Shown here piece by piece: positions 1 to 11,226 of a DNA stretch of 64,000 nt. This DNA comes from Gerris lacustris (lineage: Eukaryota > Arthropoda > Insecta > Hemiptera > Gerridae): the NCBI GenBank assembly GCA_951217055.1, contig OX578277.1:111852514-111916513 (forward strand), in the 5' to 3' direction. The notes under the pieces were generated by a model, which worked only from the letters and a program-made list of their open reading frames with translations, made no database searches and had not been told where the DNA came from. The translations under genes and the position numbers were made by a program. Position 1 is the first letter of the stretch; each line of letters starts with the position of its first letter.

Positions 1-7
1 TTTCAAT

Positions 8-467
8 ACGTGGACTTAAAAAATCTTTTTATTACTCCTAGCTGTAAAGAAAAAATCTTTTACGTCCTAGGCACTAAAAGATTTTTTCTTTACGGCGGGT
101 AGTTGTCAAAACTTCCGTTAGTTGTGCTGCAGTCTTTGTAGAAATGCTTCTAGTACGATAAAAATCCGCTATATGTCAATGCGTTTTATTTATCTTTTCT
201 TATAGTGTAACCTCATTTTAAGGTTTCTTTTTTTAAGTCTTAAGTATGTACTAATATTTCTTATTATTGTATATTGATTAGTGATTAATATTTAATGTTT
301 TTTCATTGTCTGCTACCTCGGAAAAAATAGCATATGCTACGCGACTTTGAAGTGTTTTTTCTTTACCTTGGCAATATTTACTGTCTCGCTTCGCTCGACA
401 GTAAATGTAATTGCCGCGGTAAAGAAAAAACTCACTTCACAGCCTTGTAACATAATATACTATTTTT
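8..467 (+). repeat. Dispersed ~460-bp element, copy A, with two built-in hairpins
   Basis: The same sequence recurs in reverse complement at 22934-23406. It contains a perfect 19-bp hairpin (arms 44-62 and 75-93) and a 10-bp hairpin (76-85 of line 361, that is 376-385 and 397-406) around the loop TCGCTTCGCTC. No coding capacity and no clear terminal repeats, so the class is unknown; a non-autonomous DNA element is likely. Confidence 0.7.
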
Positions 468-666
468 CAACCCACCCTACTGTACATTGGTCAGAATTAA
501 AAATTTGTTGGATACTTATTCATTTTATACATTCCAAAAACGGAATCCGGCCTTAATTTTTTCCGTGTATGTAGTAGTTACCTAGTACTTCCTACAAGAC
601 GGGTAGGACGAATCACTTGTTCGAACCTCGCATTCAGGCCTTACAGTAGACCCATTTTACTTCCCC

Positions 667-890
667 GTGGTGGAGAGTTCCAGCTACTTCACACATCATA
701 CATTTGTACATTGTACCGCCGAAGCGAGTATGATGTGGTCATTAGTAAGCTATATAAGCGAGCATCAAAATGTGGGGGAAGAGAACCCCTTAGGGGTGCC
801 CCTACATAACAAAAATTACTGTACTCTTAAAGAGCTTTTCAACAGTATGCATCATGAAGGGGTTCCATTACTTTGACATTTTTTTACCAC
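667..890 (+). repeat. Dispersed repeat, first copy
   Basis: It shares CCCCGTGG, CTACTTCACA, CATTGTACC and GTATGATGTGG-type blocks in order with 59823-60020. The start resembles a diverged tRNA A box, so a SINE is possible. Confidence 0.45.
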
Positions 891-2693
891 ACACCCCTGT
901 GTACCAAAATTTAATTTTTGAAAATGCATGTAGACAGTGACCTTCCCCTTGCTTTGAAGGTCTAAGTGTCCAAATTTCCATCGATATCGGACTCAAACAG
1001 TAGATTTGTATAAAGAACATACACACACCCATATACATACGTTGACTTTTATATACTATACAGATATTGCAAGAAAATTAGTTTCCAATAAATTAATATT
1101 ACCAATTTTTTTTATAAAATCCAATAAAAATGTATTCCAAACCTGTAGTTAATTGCAGAAAAAATAAATTTGGAATAGAACCTAAAAAAATTGAGAGAAA
1201 ATAATTGACACATGAATAGTAGTCATTAGTCATTGCATGTATTGGCAACCCAATCTGGGGACGCACTGCATTAAGTAGTAGCAACAATTTTTCAGAAAAT
1301 TCAGTGCTTTGACCTGATAGTTGTAATCTGATAGGATAAGATGAAGAAGTGCAGAGACGCCTCCAAGGGTTAACTATACTATGAAGGTAAATTAGCAAAA
1401 TGTTGACATTTTGTTGTGGTTTTAGAAAGATTTTGTAAAATAAAAATCACCAATATTTAAGTGAAATGTTTGAGATCAAAAGGAGTGCGGTGATATCTTA
1501 ATACTGGAATAAGTGAGTAGAAAGCAGTGAATTTACCTCAGGTTTGTTGTGAGTGTGGATATCCAGCGGAGAAGCAAACTGACAGACCAGCGTCCTCTTC
1601 CTGTTGACAACTGTCAACACCACGCAATATTTAGACAACACACACTACAAAATATGTATCATAAAGGTGGGTTCATAGCAAGGAGGTGTACAGAGGAGGG
1701 CCAAATGCTTGAATGTGTGACGTCACCAGCGTCCCCAACTACATTCCTACTAAGAAACTCTCTATACCCCGTACAACCCCGACTTCGTTTATTATTAATA
1801 ATTCGTTTATTTTTTACTTTTCCTCACTACCTATAGCAAGAAAAGTATTGTTTTCACAATTTTTTTTTTTTTTTTTTTTTTTTTCAGGATTTCAACAGAA
1901 TTATCCGTTTTGGGTGTTTTTAACACCTCCTGAGTGGTTTTCAGCAAGACATCTGTATGAATGTATGTATGTATGTTATTACCGTAGCGCCCAAGGTATT
2001 TAACCTAGAGAGTTGAAACTTGGCAGAAAAATCAGTCCTTATCTGAAGTGGTGCCGCCCGGAAAATCAAATTTTTCCCCCATCTTGAACCCAGTTTGTTG
2101 AGTCAGCAAAAATTTAAAAAAAAACGTAATAAATCGACAATAGTCCTGATCGAGTTGACATTTGGCACGAATGTAGCTCTCTGTATGACAAACAAGCCCA
2201 CCAAATTTCATTTTGATATTGGCCGCCATTTTGAATTTATCAGTTTTTGATTTTTTACACTTTGACGGTTAACAATACTGAAAGTATAAATAGGTTCTTG
2301 ACATATAGCATATCGTTGGAACCGGAAAAAATTAAGGAACAAATATAAAAAAAAAAGATGAAATTCCATTAATTAGTTTAAAAGTTATAAGCGAATATAA
2401 TTATTTATTAGTGCGATCATTTTGATGACGTCAAAGTTTGTTTGCATCTGTCAAATTACCGCCAAAGTTCAAATAATAAAATAAAATATAGCTATTAAAA
2501 ATAAGGTTTTTTTTTAAGAATGATAATAAATCAGTTTGTTTTAGAACGGTCACCCATCCAAGTACTGACCACGTCCAATGCTGCTTCCTCCTGCAGCAAA
2601 ACAGCAGGAGAGGCCACTTTAGCAGCCTCTGAAGTGAGGAAGAGTTCCGAGGTACCCTGTACCCGATTTTTTTATTATTATTAATAATATTTA
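891..2693. other. Non-coding stretch, no gene seen
   Basis: AT-rich DNA with a poly-T run near 1860-1884 and short ATGT repeats near 1960. Open frames here are short and have no recognisable protein similarity. It lies downstream of the known Mondo exons, inside Mondo intron 2. Confidence 0.4.
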
Positions 2694-3938
2694 CTAGGGG
2701 GCTCTGCCCCCTACTCGCTTCGCTCGTCAACCCCCCAAAAGCGGCCGCTGTTTAGTATAGAGTAATTGAATTATTTTGTCTATTTACTATGAGAACCGAG
2801 GACCGTTTTAAAAGTTTAAGTCCGCGACCGCTTTAATAGTTTTTGCACTTAATTAAAATAAAGATGTTACCTCGGAACAAAAATATCCACTCAGTAAAAC
2901 CGGGGACCGTGCGCCCATGGCACTCTAAAGGAAGAGCGTTTTTTTTTGTTTTGTTTTTTTAATTTGCCCGAAAAATGAAGAACAATTTCATTTTTAGGTA
3001 GGTATATTATTAAAAGTATGATGATTATTGTTTAGTTATCCAATATAAATATAAAAACCAAAGGTTTGAAATTAAATTTGTGTAACGGAATGTCGTTATT
3101 ATATCTATTTAAAGACCAGCAAATCAAAACAAACATATATTTTTATTGGAATAAATGTGGTTGACTTAGTTTAGCAATAACAAGTCATTTCGAGGTGCGT
3201 CGTCGGGACACTACTCGATTATATAAATGATAATATAATAATATATAATATAAACATTGTTTTCATTTTTTTCCCAATTTTCCATAACCATTTCTTAATC
3301 CTGAAATAATAATTTCGTCAAAAAATGAAAGAGAGCAATGCATTCTAGAACTTAAGTTTCACTTCTAATGCGTGAGAGCCTCACACATATTTTTTTATTT
3401 GTTACCAACAAAAAGTAATGGTATGTTTTGATTTTATGGAGTTGAAAAAAATATAATAACTTATCTATAAAGTGACCGATAATTTTATCAAAACTAAACG
3501 TTATAATTAATAAGATTACATTTTTTTATTTGCTACCAATAAAAGTATAGGCTTGTTTTGATTTGTTGGTCTTCAAATAGATATAATAAATTATCAAAAT
3601 AGTAGCCGACATTTTATTAAAATTATATTTTTGATTGTTTTGTATTGAAAGCTGTCACTTTTTGATTAAGGCATGTAAACAAACAATGCGCTTTCATTAT
3701 TACACTGAGCTAACCGCCCCGTGTTTTATTTATTGCCTCGGGAATGACGTCACAGTTCACAGTTCCCCGTGTCATTCCGCTCAACACAGTCTATTTACTC
3801 TGAGAACCTCCCCTTTCTCCCCCCGAGGACCTCCCCCTAACCCCTCTTATCTCCTATCACACTCTTACAAACAGTTAAGTATATATCACTCTCACTGAAC
3901 TTGTTTGTTTACAAAACTTTTTTAATAATATAGATAGA
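2694..3938 (-). mobile_element. Non-autonomous Helitron, copy 1 (intact, 1245 bp)
   Basis: Read on the minus strand the element starts TCTATCTATATTATT and ends with a short GGGGGCAGAGCCCCC hairpin followed by CTAG. It sits between A and T, the Helitron insertion rule. Homologous over its length to 53985-57567 once two insertions there are removed. It keeps the empty TTAA sites at 2853-2856 and 3352-3355. No Rep/helicase coding. It lies in Mondo intron 2, 55 bp past the exon 2 donor. Confidence 0.85.
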
Positions 3939-3993
3939 TTATGTATTCTGATACGTGTAGATAAATAATAGAGAGGACGGAAGCGATACTTAC

Positions 3994-6900
3994 ACTGGAT
4001 GTGCCAGCACCTCCAGATGACGTTGTTCAGTCTGATCTTGTCCTTCCATCTGAGCCGCAGTCCCTTGAACATGTTCCATTTAGGAGAAGTCAACTTCTGT
4101 CTGCACAACAAACAGATACCAGTTAAACTTTCATGTCAGATTGATATTAGTCGAAAATGAAGAGACTGTGTTTATATCTACAGATCATATCCCCTAGTAG
4201 TATCTTGTTGTAATACACACAAGAGTAGAAAACAAAGTGTTTAAAAGGCAAACAGACTATCTGACATAGAACAACATGTGCTAGTCAGTGGCGTACGGGC
4301 CTGCAGTGCGGGCAGGCTCCAGGTGCCAGGAGGGCCCCCAAATCCAGTCGATGGAGGCCCTCATTAGAACTAATAAAACCTAACTACCTAGTAATCATTG
4401 TCAGGGGGCCCCATGCAGTTCTGAACGCAAATCCTTTTTTTTTTGCTCATCAATATTCTTTAGGAGAGGCCCCCACAGAGTTTTTACGGGCAGTGCCGGA
4501 TTTACCACTAGGCCGCGGGCTTAGGGGGGGCCGCAGATATGGGCAATTCATTAATATGGCTTGCCACTCAGCACCTTTGACACAGTATATTTTAAGGAGT
4601 ATCTTGAATTTGAGTATGATCCTGAGTACTAAATTAGTTATTAGACCAAATATCAAGTTGATTTTAGCTTGTTACTTGATAGGTTAGTTATTCAATTATT
4701 ACTCCAAATAAGAGTGGTCACCTATTTTTTACTCAGTATCATGAAAATCGCATTTTTCACTAAAATAGCTGGGACATGGCCGCTCTCCATCTTTTTTTTT
4801 TTTTTTTTGTTTTATTTCAAACGCCTATTGCCAAGCTGACAGCTTATGTCCCGCAGACGAACTTAGCCGACCACATATTTTTTACAGGCACCAAAAGATT
4901 AACTTGATGTTAGTCAAACACTCATTTGCATGCTATCTCCTGAACTATATATAAATTTTATATTTATAAGTTTTTAAAAAAGGTTCTACAAATAAATAAA
5001 ATTAAATTAAAAGTGTGAGTTTTATCGGTCTATTTATTATAACCTAACCACATAGTATGTTGTCCGAAAAACCAAATTAAAAAGTATTTTAAGAGTTAAA
5101 AAAATCTTCCAATTTAGTATACTTTTTTCAAGTTAAGTTTGGCCTGCGAACTTACCATAACGGTTTTGTAAAAAAAAAAAAATCAATGAAAACCCGATTA
5201 TAGAACTTCTATAGTTCATAAAAACTAGGACCAAAAAACAATGTGAGGGGGGGGGGGGCGGAGGGGCCGCTAGTACAATTTGGCCTAGGGCCTCAAAAAT
5301 CCTAAATCCGGCACTGCTTAAGTTAATTGGGGCCCCCAATGCCCTAGCTACGCCACTGGTACTAATGGAGTTGGGAGTCAAAGAAATGCTTAAGTCTCTC
5401 TACATATGGGTGATTCCAATTTAAAGTGCAATTTTCATGTCCTAGATACATAACTGGAGCGTTTTTCACATAATTTACAGGATTTTTCTTTATGGTAACT
5501 CAGTTAAGCTAACAGAACTACAACCAAGCAAAAGATCAACCCAAACGGTTAGCATAAGATCAACCCAAGTTATAAAAGAATTTTCAGGATGAAACATGAT
5601 AAAATCTTATTCTCATTAACGAAGTAAGTAACATGGTAAACAATATCATATTTACCTCCCGAACAATAGCCTTATTCATTACAACACGCTCTGTTTTTAC
5701 AGAGAAAAGGTAAGCTCATTCGTTCTAATTTTCATTCATTTTAAATCATAAAAATAAATAGTAGGAGTTGTATGAGACCTATACTACGTTTCCATGATAT
5801 TTCAATATGGAGTGAATCCTGATTTGGGATTTAACAAGTTAGGGTGTTTCTATGAGTTGTATTTGTTTGAATCCGTTTTCAATACACCAAACTTTTACTA
5901 GGTTACTTTGATAAAGCTTATGTATTTTGGTTTATTGGAGTGATGTTTTGACAGGTTTGACTTGCTTCACTAGAAAAACCGCTAGGGGTGTTCACACTCT
6001 CATTCTGCGCATGTCAGGAGGTATTTACATGAGACTCGCTCCAGATACGATCCCAGAATTTAGTGTATCGTATCTGGATCTAAATTGTATTCAAACCGTA
6101 TTGAATCTAGGTTTCCATGGTCAATTTAGATCCAAAAACTGTATTTAATATATAACAAAACATCATGGAAACGTAGTAATTAAGATACAAGCGACTCGGT
6201 GTTTAAAGCATTTACACAATCCAAATATACTTGGAACAAGTCAGCTTTGACTCTCGTTGGATTGTGTAAACAGGGTATTCAAGTTGACTTGGACGGGCTC
6301 CAACTTTTTTTGATCAAAGTAGACATTAGGTTTGTTCCAACAGCCAATTCGAGAACGGTTCTAGAACCAGTTCAGGATTTTTTAATTCGCATGCGTCTAT
6401 GAGGACTGGTTCAGAACTGATTCAAAGAGAGGAGCCTGTTGGAACGATTTTAGAACTCTTTCAGAACTGCAACCTTTAAGTTACCTCTCTATCTCTTGTT
6501 TTCATCTTCTCATCTCTCCACTTGTTTTATTTATGTTCACTCAGAAATGGATTACTTACGTGAACATATTCTATTGTTAAACTCAACAAAGTTTATAAGA
6601 ATGCACATCAGGGCAAATTGTTTTGAAAGTTACAAATTTATCACACTGTCATATCAGAATGACTATATTTCGCTCTCACGTTTGGGATTCGTCAGGCTCG
6701 TAACAATCCTGTCTTTTAGTTTCAGTTGCTAATTAAAAATTTGTTTGTATAAATTGTCATTTTTTTAAACGTTAACTGTGAACAATTTTTTTTTTTTTTT
6801 TTGTCTGTACATCATCGGATGAGGTGATTCTTATATTGGACTCAAAGTCGCTATGAGGAATTTTAATTATCATGAGGAATAAATATATATAAAATATAAA

Positions 6901-7955
6901 TTTTATTTTATTATTCCAATATACTATCATGATAAAAAATAATACGTAAAGAAGAAAGAAGTAGTATAAACTGTGGAGAGAGAAACAAAATACGCTAGGA
7001 AACAGATATAAAGAAACGAAAGGAAAACAAATAAGGTTATAGTTGAACAGTAGTAGTAGTGTAACCTACACGCCTCCTTATATTAGTATTAGTAGTTCTT
7101 GTCGAGTACCTGCTTTAATCCGGGAACTGTTTTCACGGTTCTAGGACTGTCTCAGAACTGTTCGTCTTTTTGTTGGAACACGGGACTAAAAGTTTCAGAA
7201 GCGTGTTGGAACGGTCTTTTGGCAGTGCGCATGATCCAGACAGTTCTAGAACTGTCCGAGGCTCTGTTGGAACAAACCTTATGATGAAAACAAAACTAGC
7301 ACCCACCAGGCAAATTATGAGAAGCTGTCTAAAAATGATAAAGATGTGAGGTTGAGCTGGGTTTTGTTTACAACAAGGTTATACATCACCAATGTTTTAA
7401 AACATAATAAGTATTATTTAACTGGAGAGTTCTAGAGGAAAAAACATTTCAAAATCTATATTAACCTCTACTTTATAGTGTATCAAAGTTCGACTACTTG
7501 GACCAAGTATAATTGGATCGTGGGAACTATACTTCAAAGTTCCACACACACTTAGACCAAGTAGATTTGATCAAAGTTACTTGGACCAAGTATACTTGGA
7601 TTGTGTTAACCCGGGTTAAGAGAGGTGTTTGGAGGAAGTGGACTTGATACATGACAGGGGGAGGATGTTAGTAGTTTGACCTGTATGCGAGAGACATGCA
7701 CTGGAACAGCTTGGTGAGGTTCGTCTCTATGGAGAGCTGCTGTTTGATAGTACGAGGGGCGGAGGGAGGCGGGCCGCTCTGGAGGCAGGCCGGCCGTTCC
7801 TCGGGTACTGGTACGGCCACCTGGTCGTCATCATCCTGGTCCTCTGCTTCGAACTCTGACACCATGAAGTGGCCCGAGTGTATGATCTCTTTGTCGTGTT
7901 CCCTGGCACTCCGGCCCGGACCCCTGCACCACTTGGACCCGGACATGACGGTCAT
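3994..7955 (-). CDS. Mondo: Mondo (MLXIP/ChREBP family) transcription factor, first two coding exons, partial
   Basis: Mondo proteins are bHLH-leucine-zipper activators that pair with Mlx and switch on glucose-responsive genes; the N-terminal Mondo conserved regions (MCR) hold the protein in the cytoplasm until sugar phosphates rise. Exon 1 is 7955-7681 and exon 2 is 4100-3994, joined in phase 2 (cag/A acceptor, gtcaaa and gtaagt donors). The start ATG at 7955 has a second in-frame ATG at 7946. Seen in the translation: IHSGHFMVS at residues 25-33 (MCR1), an acidic run at 41-44, LTKLFQCMSLAY at 80-91 (MCR2, the nuclear export segment of the family) and SPKWNMFKGLRL at 97-108 followed by DKIRLNNVIWR (MCR3, the 14-3-3 binding/NLS region). 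The remaining MCRs, proline-rich middle and bHLH-Zip must lie left of position 1. Intron 1 (3.6 kb) is full of nested MITEs; a Helitron begins 55 bp past the exon 2 donor. Family assignment is firm; exon ends are read by eye. Confidence 0.9.
4491..5316. mobile_element. Second MITE (CAGTGCCGGATTTA ends) nested in the hAT-like element
   Basis: Terminal inverted repeat CAGTGCCGGATTTA at the left and its complement at 5301-5316. Flanking 8-mers do not match, so the duplication has decayed or the ends are slightly off. The middle contains a further repeat at 4597-4885. Confidence 0.6.
4597..4885 (+). repeat. Truncated copy of the foldback repeat found at 53602-53957
   Basis: Shares AGTGGTCACCTAT, ATGGCCGCTCTCCA, CGCCTATTGCC and GTCTGCGGGACATA-type blocks with the 53.6-53.96 kb element. 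It lies inside two nested MITEs, so it is the third layer. Confidence 0.6.
5783..6177. mobile_element. MITE with ACTACGTTTCCATGAT inverted ends
   Basis: The left end at 5783 and the right end near 6162-6177 are reverse complements over about 16 bp. About 395 bp long, no coding. In Mondo intron 1. Confidence 0.6.
6207..7610. mobile_element. MITE with ACACAATCCAA...CTTGG inverted ends, interrupted
   Basis: Left end near 6215 and right end near 7580-7605 form an inverted repeat around ATACTTGGATTGTGT. A second element (6329-7278) has inserted inside it. It ends about 70 bp from the Mondo exon 1 donor. Confidence 0.55.
6329..7278. mobile_element. PIF/Harbinger-like MITE with GGTTTGTTCCAAC ends, nested
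   Basis: Terminal inverted repeat GGTTTGTTCCAACAG with TTA on both sides, the PIF/Harbinger target duplication. Interior has repeated TTCTAGAAC and GTTGGAAC blocks near both ends. A relative lies at 31903-33048. No transposase frame seen. Confidence 0.6.
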
Positions 7956-8160
7956 GCTACTCCTTTCACAACCATAACACACTAAAACTCTCGCTAAACC
8001 CCACTCGACAACTTAAACTCACAACACGAAAAACTCGCTTCCTATACCAACAGGCAATCTCAGCTGATTTACGTCTCATATCTCTCTCGCGCGTCTTGAT
8101 AAGCTTTCAACATAGATAACGGGATAGGGTATCCAGTGTCGCAATTCCTCGTTTAACCTC
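7956..8160 (-). promoter_or_regulatory. Probable Mondo 5' UTR/promoter-proximal region
   Basis: This is the sequence just upstream of the Mondo start codon. The frame stays open to 7982 without another ATG, so translation most likely starts at 7955. It is less repetitive than the DNA on either side. I see no clear TATA box, and the transcription start cannot be fixed from sequence alone. Confidence 0.3.
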
Positions 8161-9252
8161 CCTTCAGGTTATATACTTATATGAATATTAATTTTTTATT
8201 TTCACAACATTTGCAACGCATAAAAAATTCCTTAAAAACGTCTATTGTTATTTGACAAAAAAAGAAACAATTGATTTCTTCGTTGATTGGTAAATTCATA
8301 TTGTACATGCCAGGCCGAGATTTAGTACCATGTCTAATCACATCTAACCTCCCTTTAGGAAATTTCTCTGGGAGGTATGAAAATTGACAAGGGCTTATCT
8401 GTCTGTCTGTAACGAAAACCAAAATCGAGGACCTTTGTCCTCTATTTTACCTTCAGGCCCTAAAAATCGAAATTGGTGTCCCAAAAAGCTTAGTGCGCTA
8501 TTCAGAACAGGGTTCTACATGTGAAAATAAGTCGAAAATGCACAGTATTTTTTATTTATTTATTTTTTTTTTTCGATTTCGACTTAGTTTAGCCGTAATC
8601 CGCCATTTTGTATTTCTTTTAAAAAAAATTATATTTCAAAAACCCTTAAAGATATGTTTATGAAACTTGACAGGTGTCTTTTAACTCCGATATATCTAAA
8701 ATTTCCAAACCATTAGTTTTTAAATTTATCAAAATGGCGGCCATTTAAAATTTTAAAAGTCAAATTCCTTAAAAACCAGTAGGTATGAAGAAATTTTGCA
8801 TTAGACAAAAGTTGTAGAACTTTTTAATGCAAATCTAACGATACCCAAATTGTTGAAATCGGTTCATAAATAAAGAAGTTACGATTACTTTAATGTTCAC
8901 AATGTAACTCAACATCACGTTTGTGCTAATAAAGAAAACCTCCCCCCCAAAATATTAAAGATAATGAATGAATGTAAATTGTTAAGATGATTTTTTAAAA
9001 ATTCATTGTATGGCTAATTCGTATTGTACGTGCCATCTAAATTTCTTCGAGTTGTACCTCTACCTGGTTTATATACAGGAGGGTTGTTTTTCTTCAGGAA
9101 ATGAGCGGAGCACCGCAAAGCGTTGCGGAGCGGCTATTGAAAATTCAAGGGTACACAAAATTAATGTTTTTAATTTAGTATGCGGGATTTTATCACCTAA
9201 CCTCAAGTGGTGGTACGTGTACAATCCGAATTTACCTAAATTATAAAGCTTT

Positions 9253-9445
9253 ATTTTCCTAGAAGCGACTCCAGCGATAGACGTTCAAGCGGTAGTCGCC
9301 CAGCGACTATCGCTGATGAGGACTCCTCATCTGAGTTTGCATATTACCGTTTTCCTAGCTGAACGACTCTTACCACGTAAATTCAGACGATAGTCGCTGA
9401 GCGACTATTGTTGAGCGTCTATCGCTGGAGTCGCGTCTTGGAAAA
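9253..9445. mobile_element. ~195-bp MITE with nested AGCGACTATCGCTGA palindromes
   Basis: Ends TTTTCCTAGAAGCGACT and its near complement, then inverted CCAGCGATAGACG blocks; the interior repeats AGCGACTATCGCTGA-type palindromes. No coding. Confidence 0.6.
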
Positions 9446-9605
9446 CTTACCTTAATTCACTTAAATTGGTCCAATGGTCCAATGCTTTTACCACCACGAC
9501 TGAATGGAGTTTGCACTTCCTTCAACATGACCTAATAAAGATGTTACCTCGGTATCTAAATTATCCACTTTTTTGTAATGTCAACTTTAACGAATGTGGT
9601 TTATG

Positions 9606-9873
9606 CAAGATGGTGCTCCTCCTCGCATCAGCAATAATGTAAGAGAATACTTAATACTTTATTAGATGTATCATAAAGAAATAGTAAGTGGATTGGTCGT
9701 GGCGGCACGATACCGTAACCTGCGAGATTGCCAGATTTAAACCCTAAAGATTTTTTCGTTTGGGGTCATTTGAAATCTATGGTTTAATTCAACGCCTGTA
9801 GATTGTAGATGACATTGAGCATCTGAAAGAGCAAATTGAAGATGGATGCCGAAAGATAAGAGCGATAATTAAT
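9606..9873 (+). pseudogene. Mariner/IS630-type DDE transposase, C-terminal relic
   Basis: Translation in broken frames gives QDGAPPRISNNVREYL, then DFFVWGHLKSM-like and EHLKEQIEDGC-like segments, the order seen around the second and third catalytic acids of this transposase group. Several stops and frameshifts; not functional. Confidence 0.65.
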
Positions 9874-10022
9874 AATTAATCTTCAAGATCTTCTATTATT
9901 CTTTTCCTTTTTAAGCATGCATTTTATTTATTTTTATTTTACCAATTCCTTCGCGACCCAAAAGCAGTTTACCGCCTGGCGTGAGAGAGGGTGAGGCAGT
10001 CTATGAACCGACGATTTAGAGC

Positions 10023-10205
10023 CAGTGGCGTAACTATGGGCCCGCGTTGTGGGGGGGGGGGGGGGGGGGGGGGGCAGTGCCAGGGTGCCCCCAGTTTTAA
10101 ACGCAAGACGTTTTTTTTTTTTTTTTTTGCTCATCAATTTTGTTTGGCGCTGGGCCCCCAAAAGGTTTTTGCGGGGGGGGGGGCAATATCCTAGCTACGC
10201 CACTG
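10023..10205. mobile_element. hAT-like MITE, 183 bp, with exact 8-bp target duplication
   Basis: Ends CAGTGGCGTA and TACGCCACTG, flanked on both sides by TTTAGAGC (10015-10022 and 10206-10213). Interior has poly-G and poly-T runs. Same family as 4286-5358. Confidence 0.88.
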
Positions 10206-10303
10206 TTTAGAGCCGTGTGTTGCTGCCAATGGACGCCACATTGAACACTTAATCTAATGTATAACAAGGTACTACACCATTATACTCTCTTTTTTTACGA
10301 CTT

Positions 10304-10466
10304 TGGTAGTATTCATACTACGGAACGATTATATTTTAATTTAAATCAAATTATAATTATTATTAACTACGGGAAACAGACAGAGAAAAATAGACTCCAG
10401 CGCGGGGATTTGAACCACCGGCCTCTATATTTCCAGTATAGCGCTCTAACCAACTAAGTAATTTAC
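10304..10466 (-). repeat. tRNA-derived SINE (family S1), minus orientation
   Basis: Complement carries a box B-like GGTTCAAATCC and a damaged box A, then the family tail with TTTTTCTCTGTCTGTTTCCC and the end GGAAAGATT...TACTACC-type sequence. Related copies lie at 23.8, 27.8-28.3, 33.1, 35.5 and 35.9 kb. Confidence 0.65.
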
Positions 10467-11226
10467 ATTATACTCTCTTAATTAAGTGCTTATCTCCTAT
10501 TCAATTGTTATGTATTATTTATTAAACGCTAAAAAATTCTACAACTTTTGTTTCATGCAACATTTCTTCATACCAACTGGTTTTCTTGGAATTTTACTTT
10601 TAAAATTTTAAATGGCCTCCATTTTGAAATTTGAAAACTAATATTTTTGGAAATTTTAGATATCGGAGTTAAGACATCTGTCAAGTTTCATAAAAATATA
10701 TTGAAGGGTTTTTTAAATATTTTTTTTTTCTAAAGAAATACAACATGGCGGATTACGGCTAAACTAAGCCGAAATCGAAAAACAATTACTGAGCATTTTC
10801 GACTTATTTTCACATGTAGAACCCTGTTCTGAATAGCACGCTAAGCTTTTTGGGACACCCTGCAGATCCATAGAGTGGGGAACCACCATGCTGCCTTCAG
10901 AGTTTAAATGGTAAAATCTGTTTTTTTTTGGAAGGGGGGGGGGGGAGAAAGTTTGTTTCATTTTGCCAATACGTTTATAATTAAGGTTAATAATTTAGGT
11001 TCGCCCAATGAGGTTCTACCATCAGCTTTTAATACATCATACATCATCCCAATAAATTCATTTTGATTTTGATACATTTTTGGTTAAAGATAATTTGGTG
11101 GTCCTGAAAAAGAGTGCTTAAAATGCGTTTGTCACCAGACTTAAATCGAACCTCCACTGGTGTGGGGGCTTTACGCGTGAAAAAGTCATCTTTCAAAAAT
11201 TGTCTGGATCCGCCCCGTCTTTTCAA

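Larger units (their letters stand above)
4286..5358. mobile_element. hAT-like MITE with CAGTGGCGTA termini, carrying nested insertions
   Basis: Inverted ends CAGTGGCGTA and TACGCCACTG. Flanks GTGCTAGT and GTACTAAT agree at 6 of 8 bases, consistent with an old 8-bp duplication. Its outer parts match the 183-bp element at 10023-10205, including GCTCATCAAT and the GGCCCCCA block. The extra length comes from the nested element at 4491-5316. Confidence 0.7.
8475..10858. mobile_element. Long-TIR DNA element (arms ~340 bp), mariner-type ends
   Basis: Arms at about 8475-8835 and 10528-10858 are reverse complements, including GGTGTCCCAAAAAGCTTA and the AAAATGGCGG blocks. The terminal sequence resembles the CAGGGTGTCCC ends of the element at 60462-61336. 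It contains a transposase relic (9606-9873), a small MITE (9253-9445), a hAT MITE (10023-10205) and a SINE. Whether the transposase relic belongs to this element is not certain. Confidence 0.55.

Noticed and set aside
1099..1398. 99-codon minus ORF
   Set aside because: AT-driven composition, no similarity, no splice or start context.
2694..2720. GC hairpin as a transcription terminator
   Set aside because: It is the Helitron 3' end hairpin, repeated at 53985, and the genome is eukaryotic.
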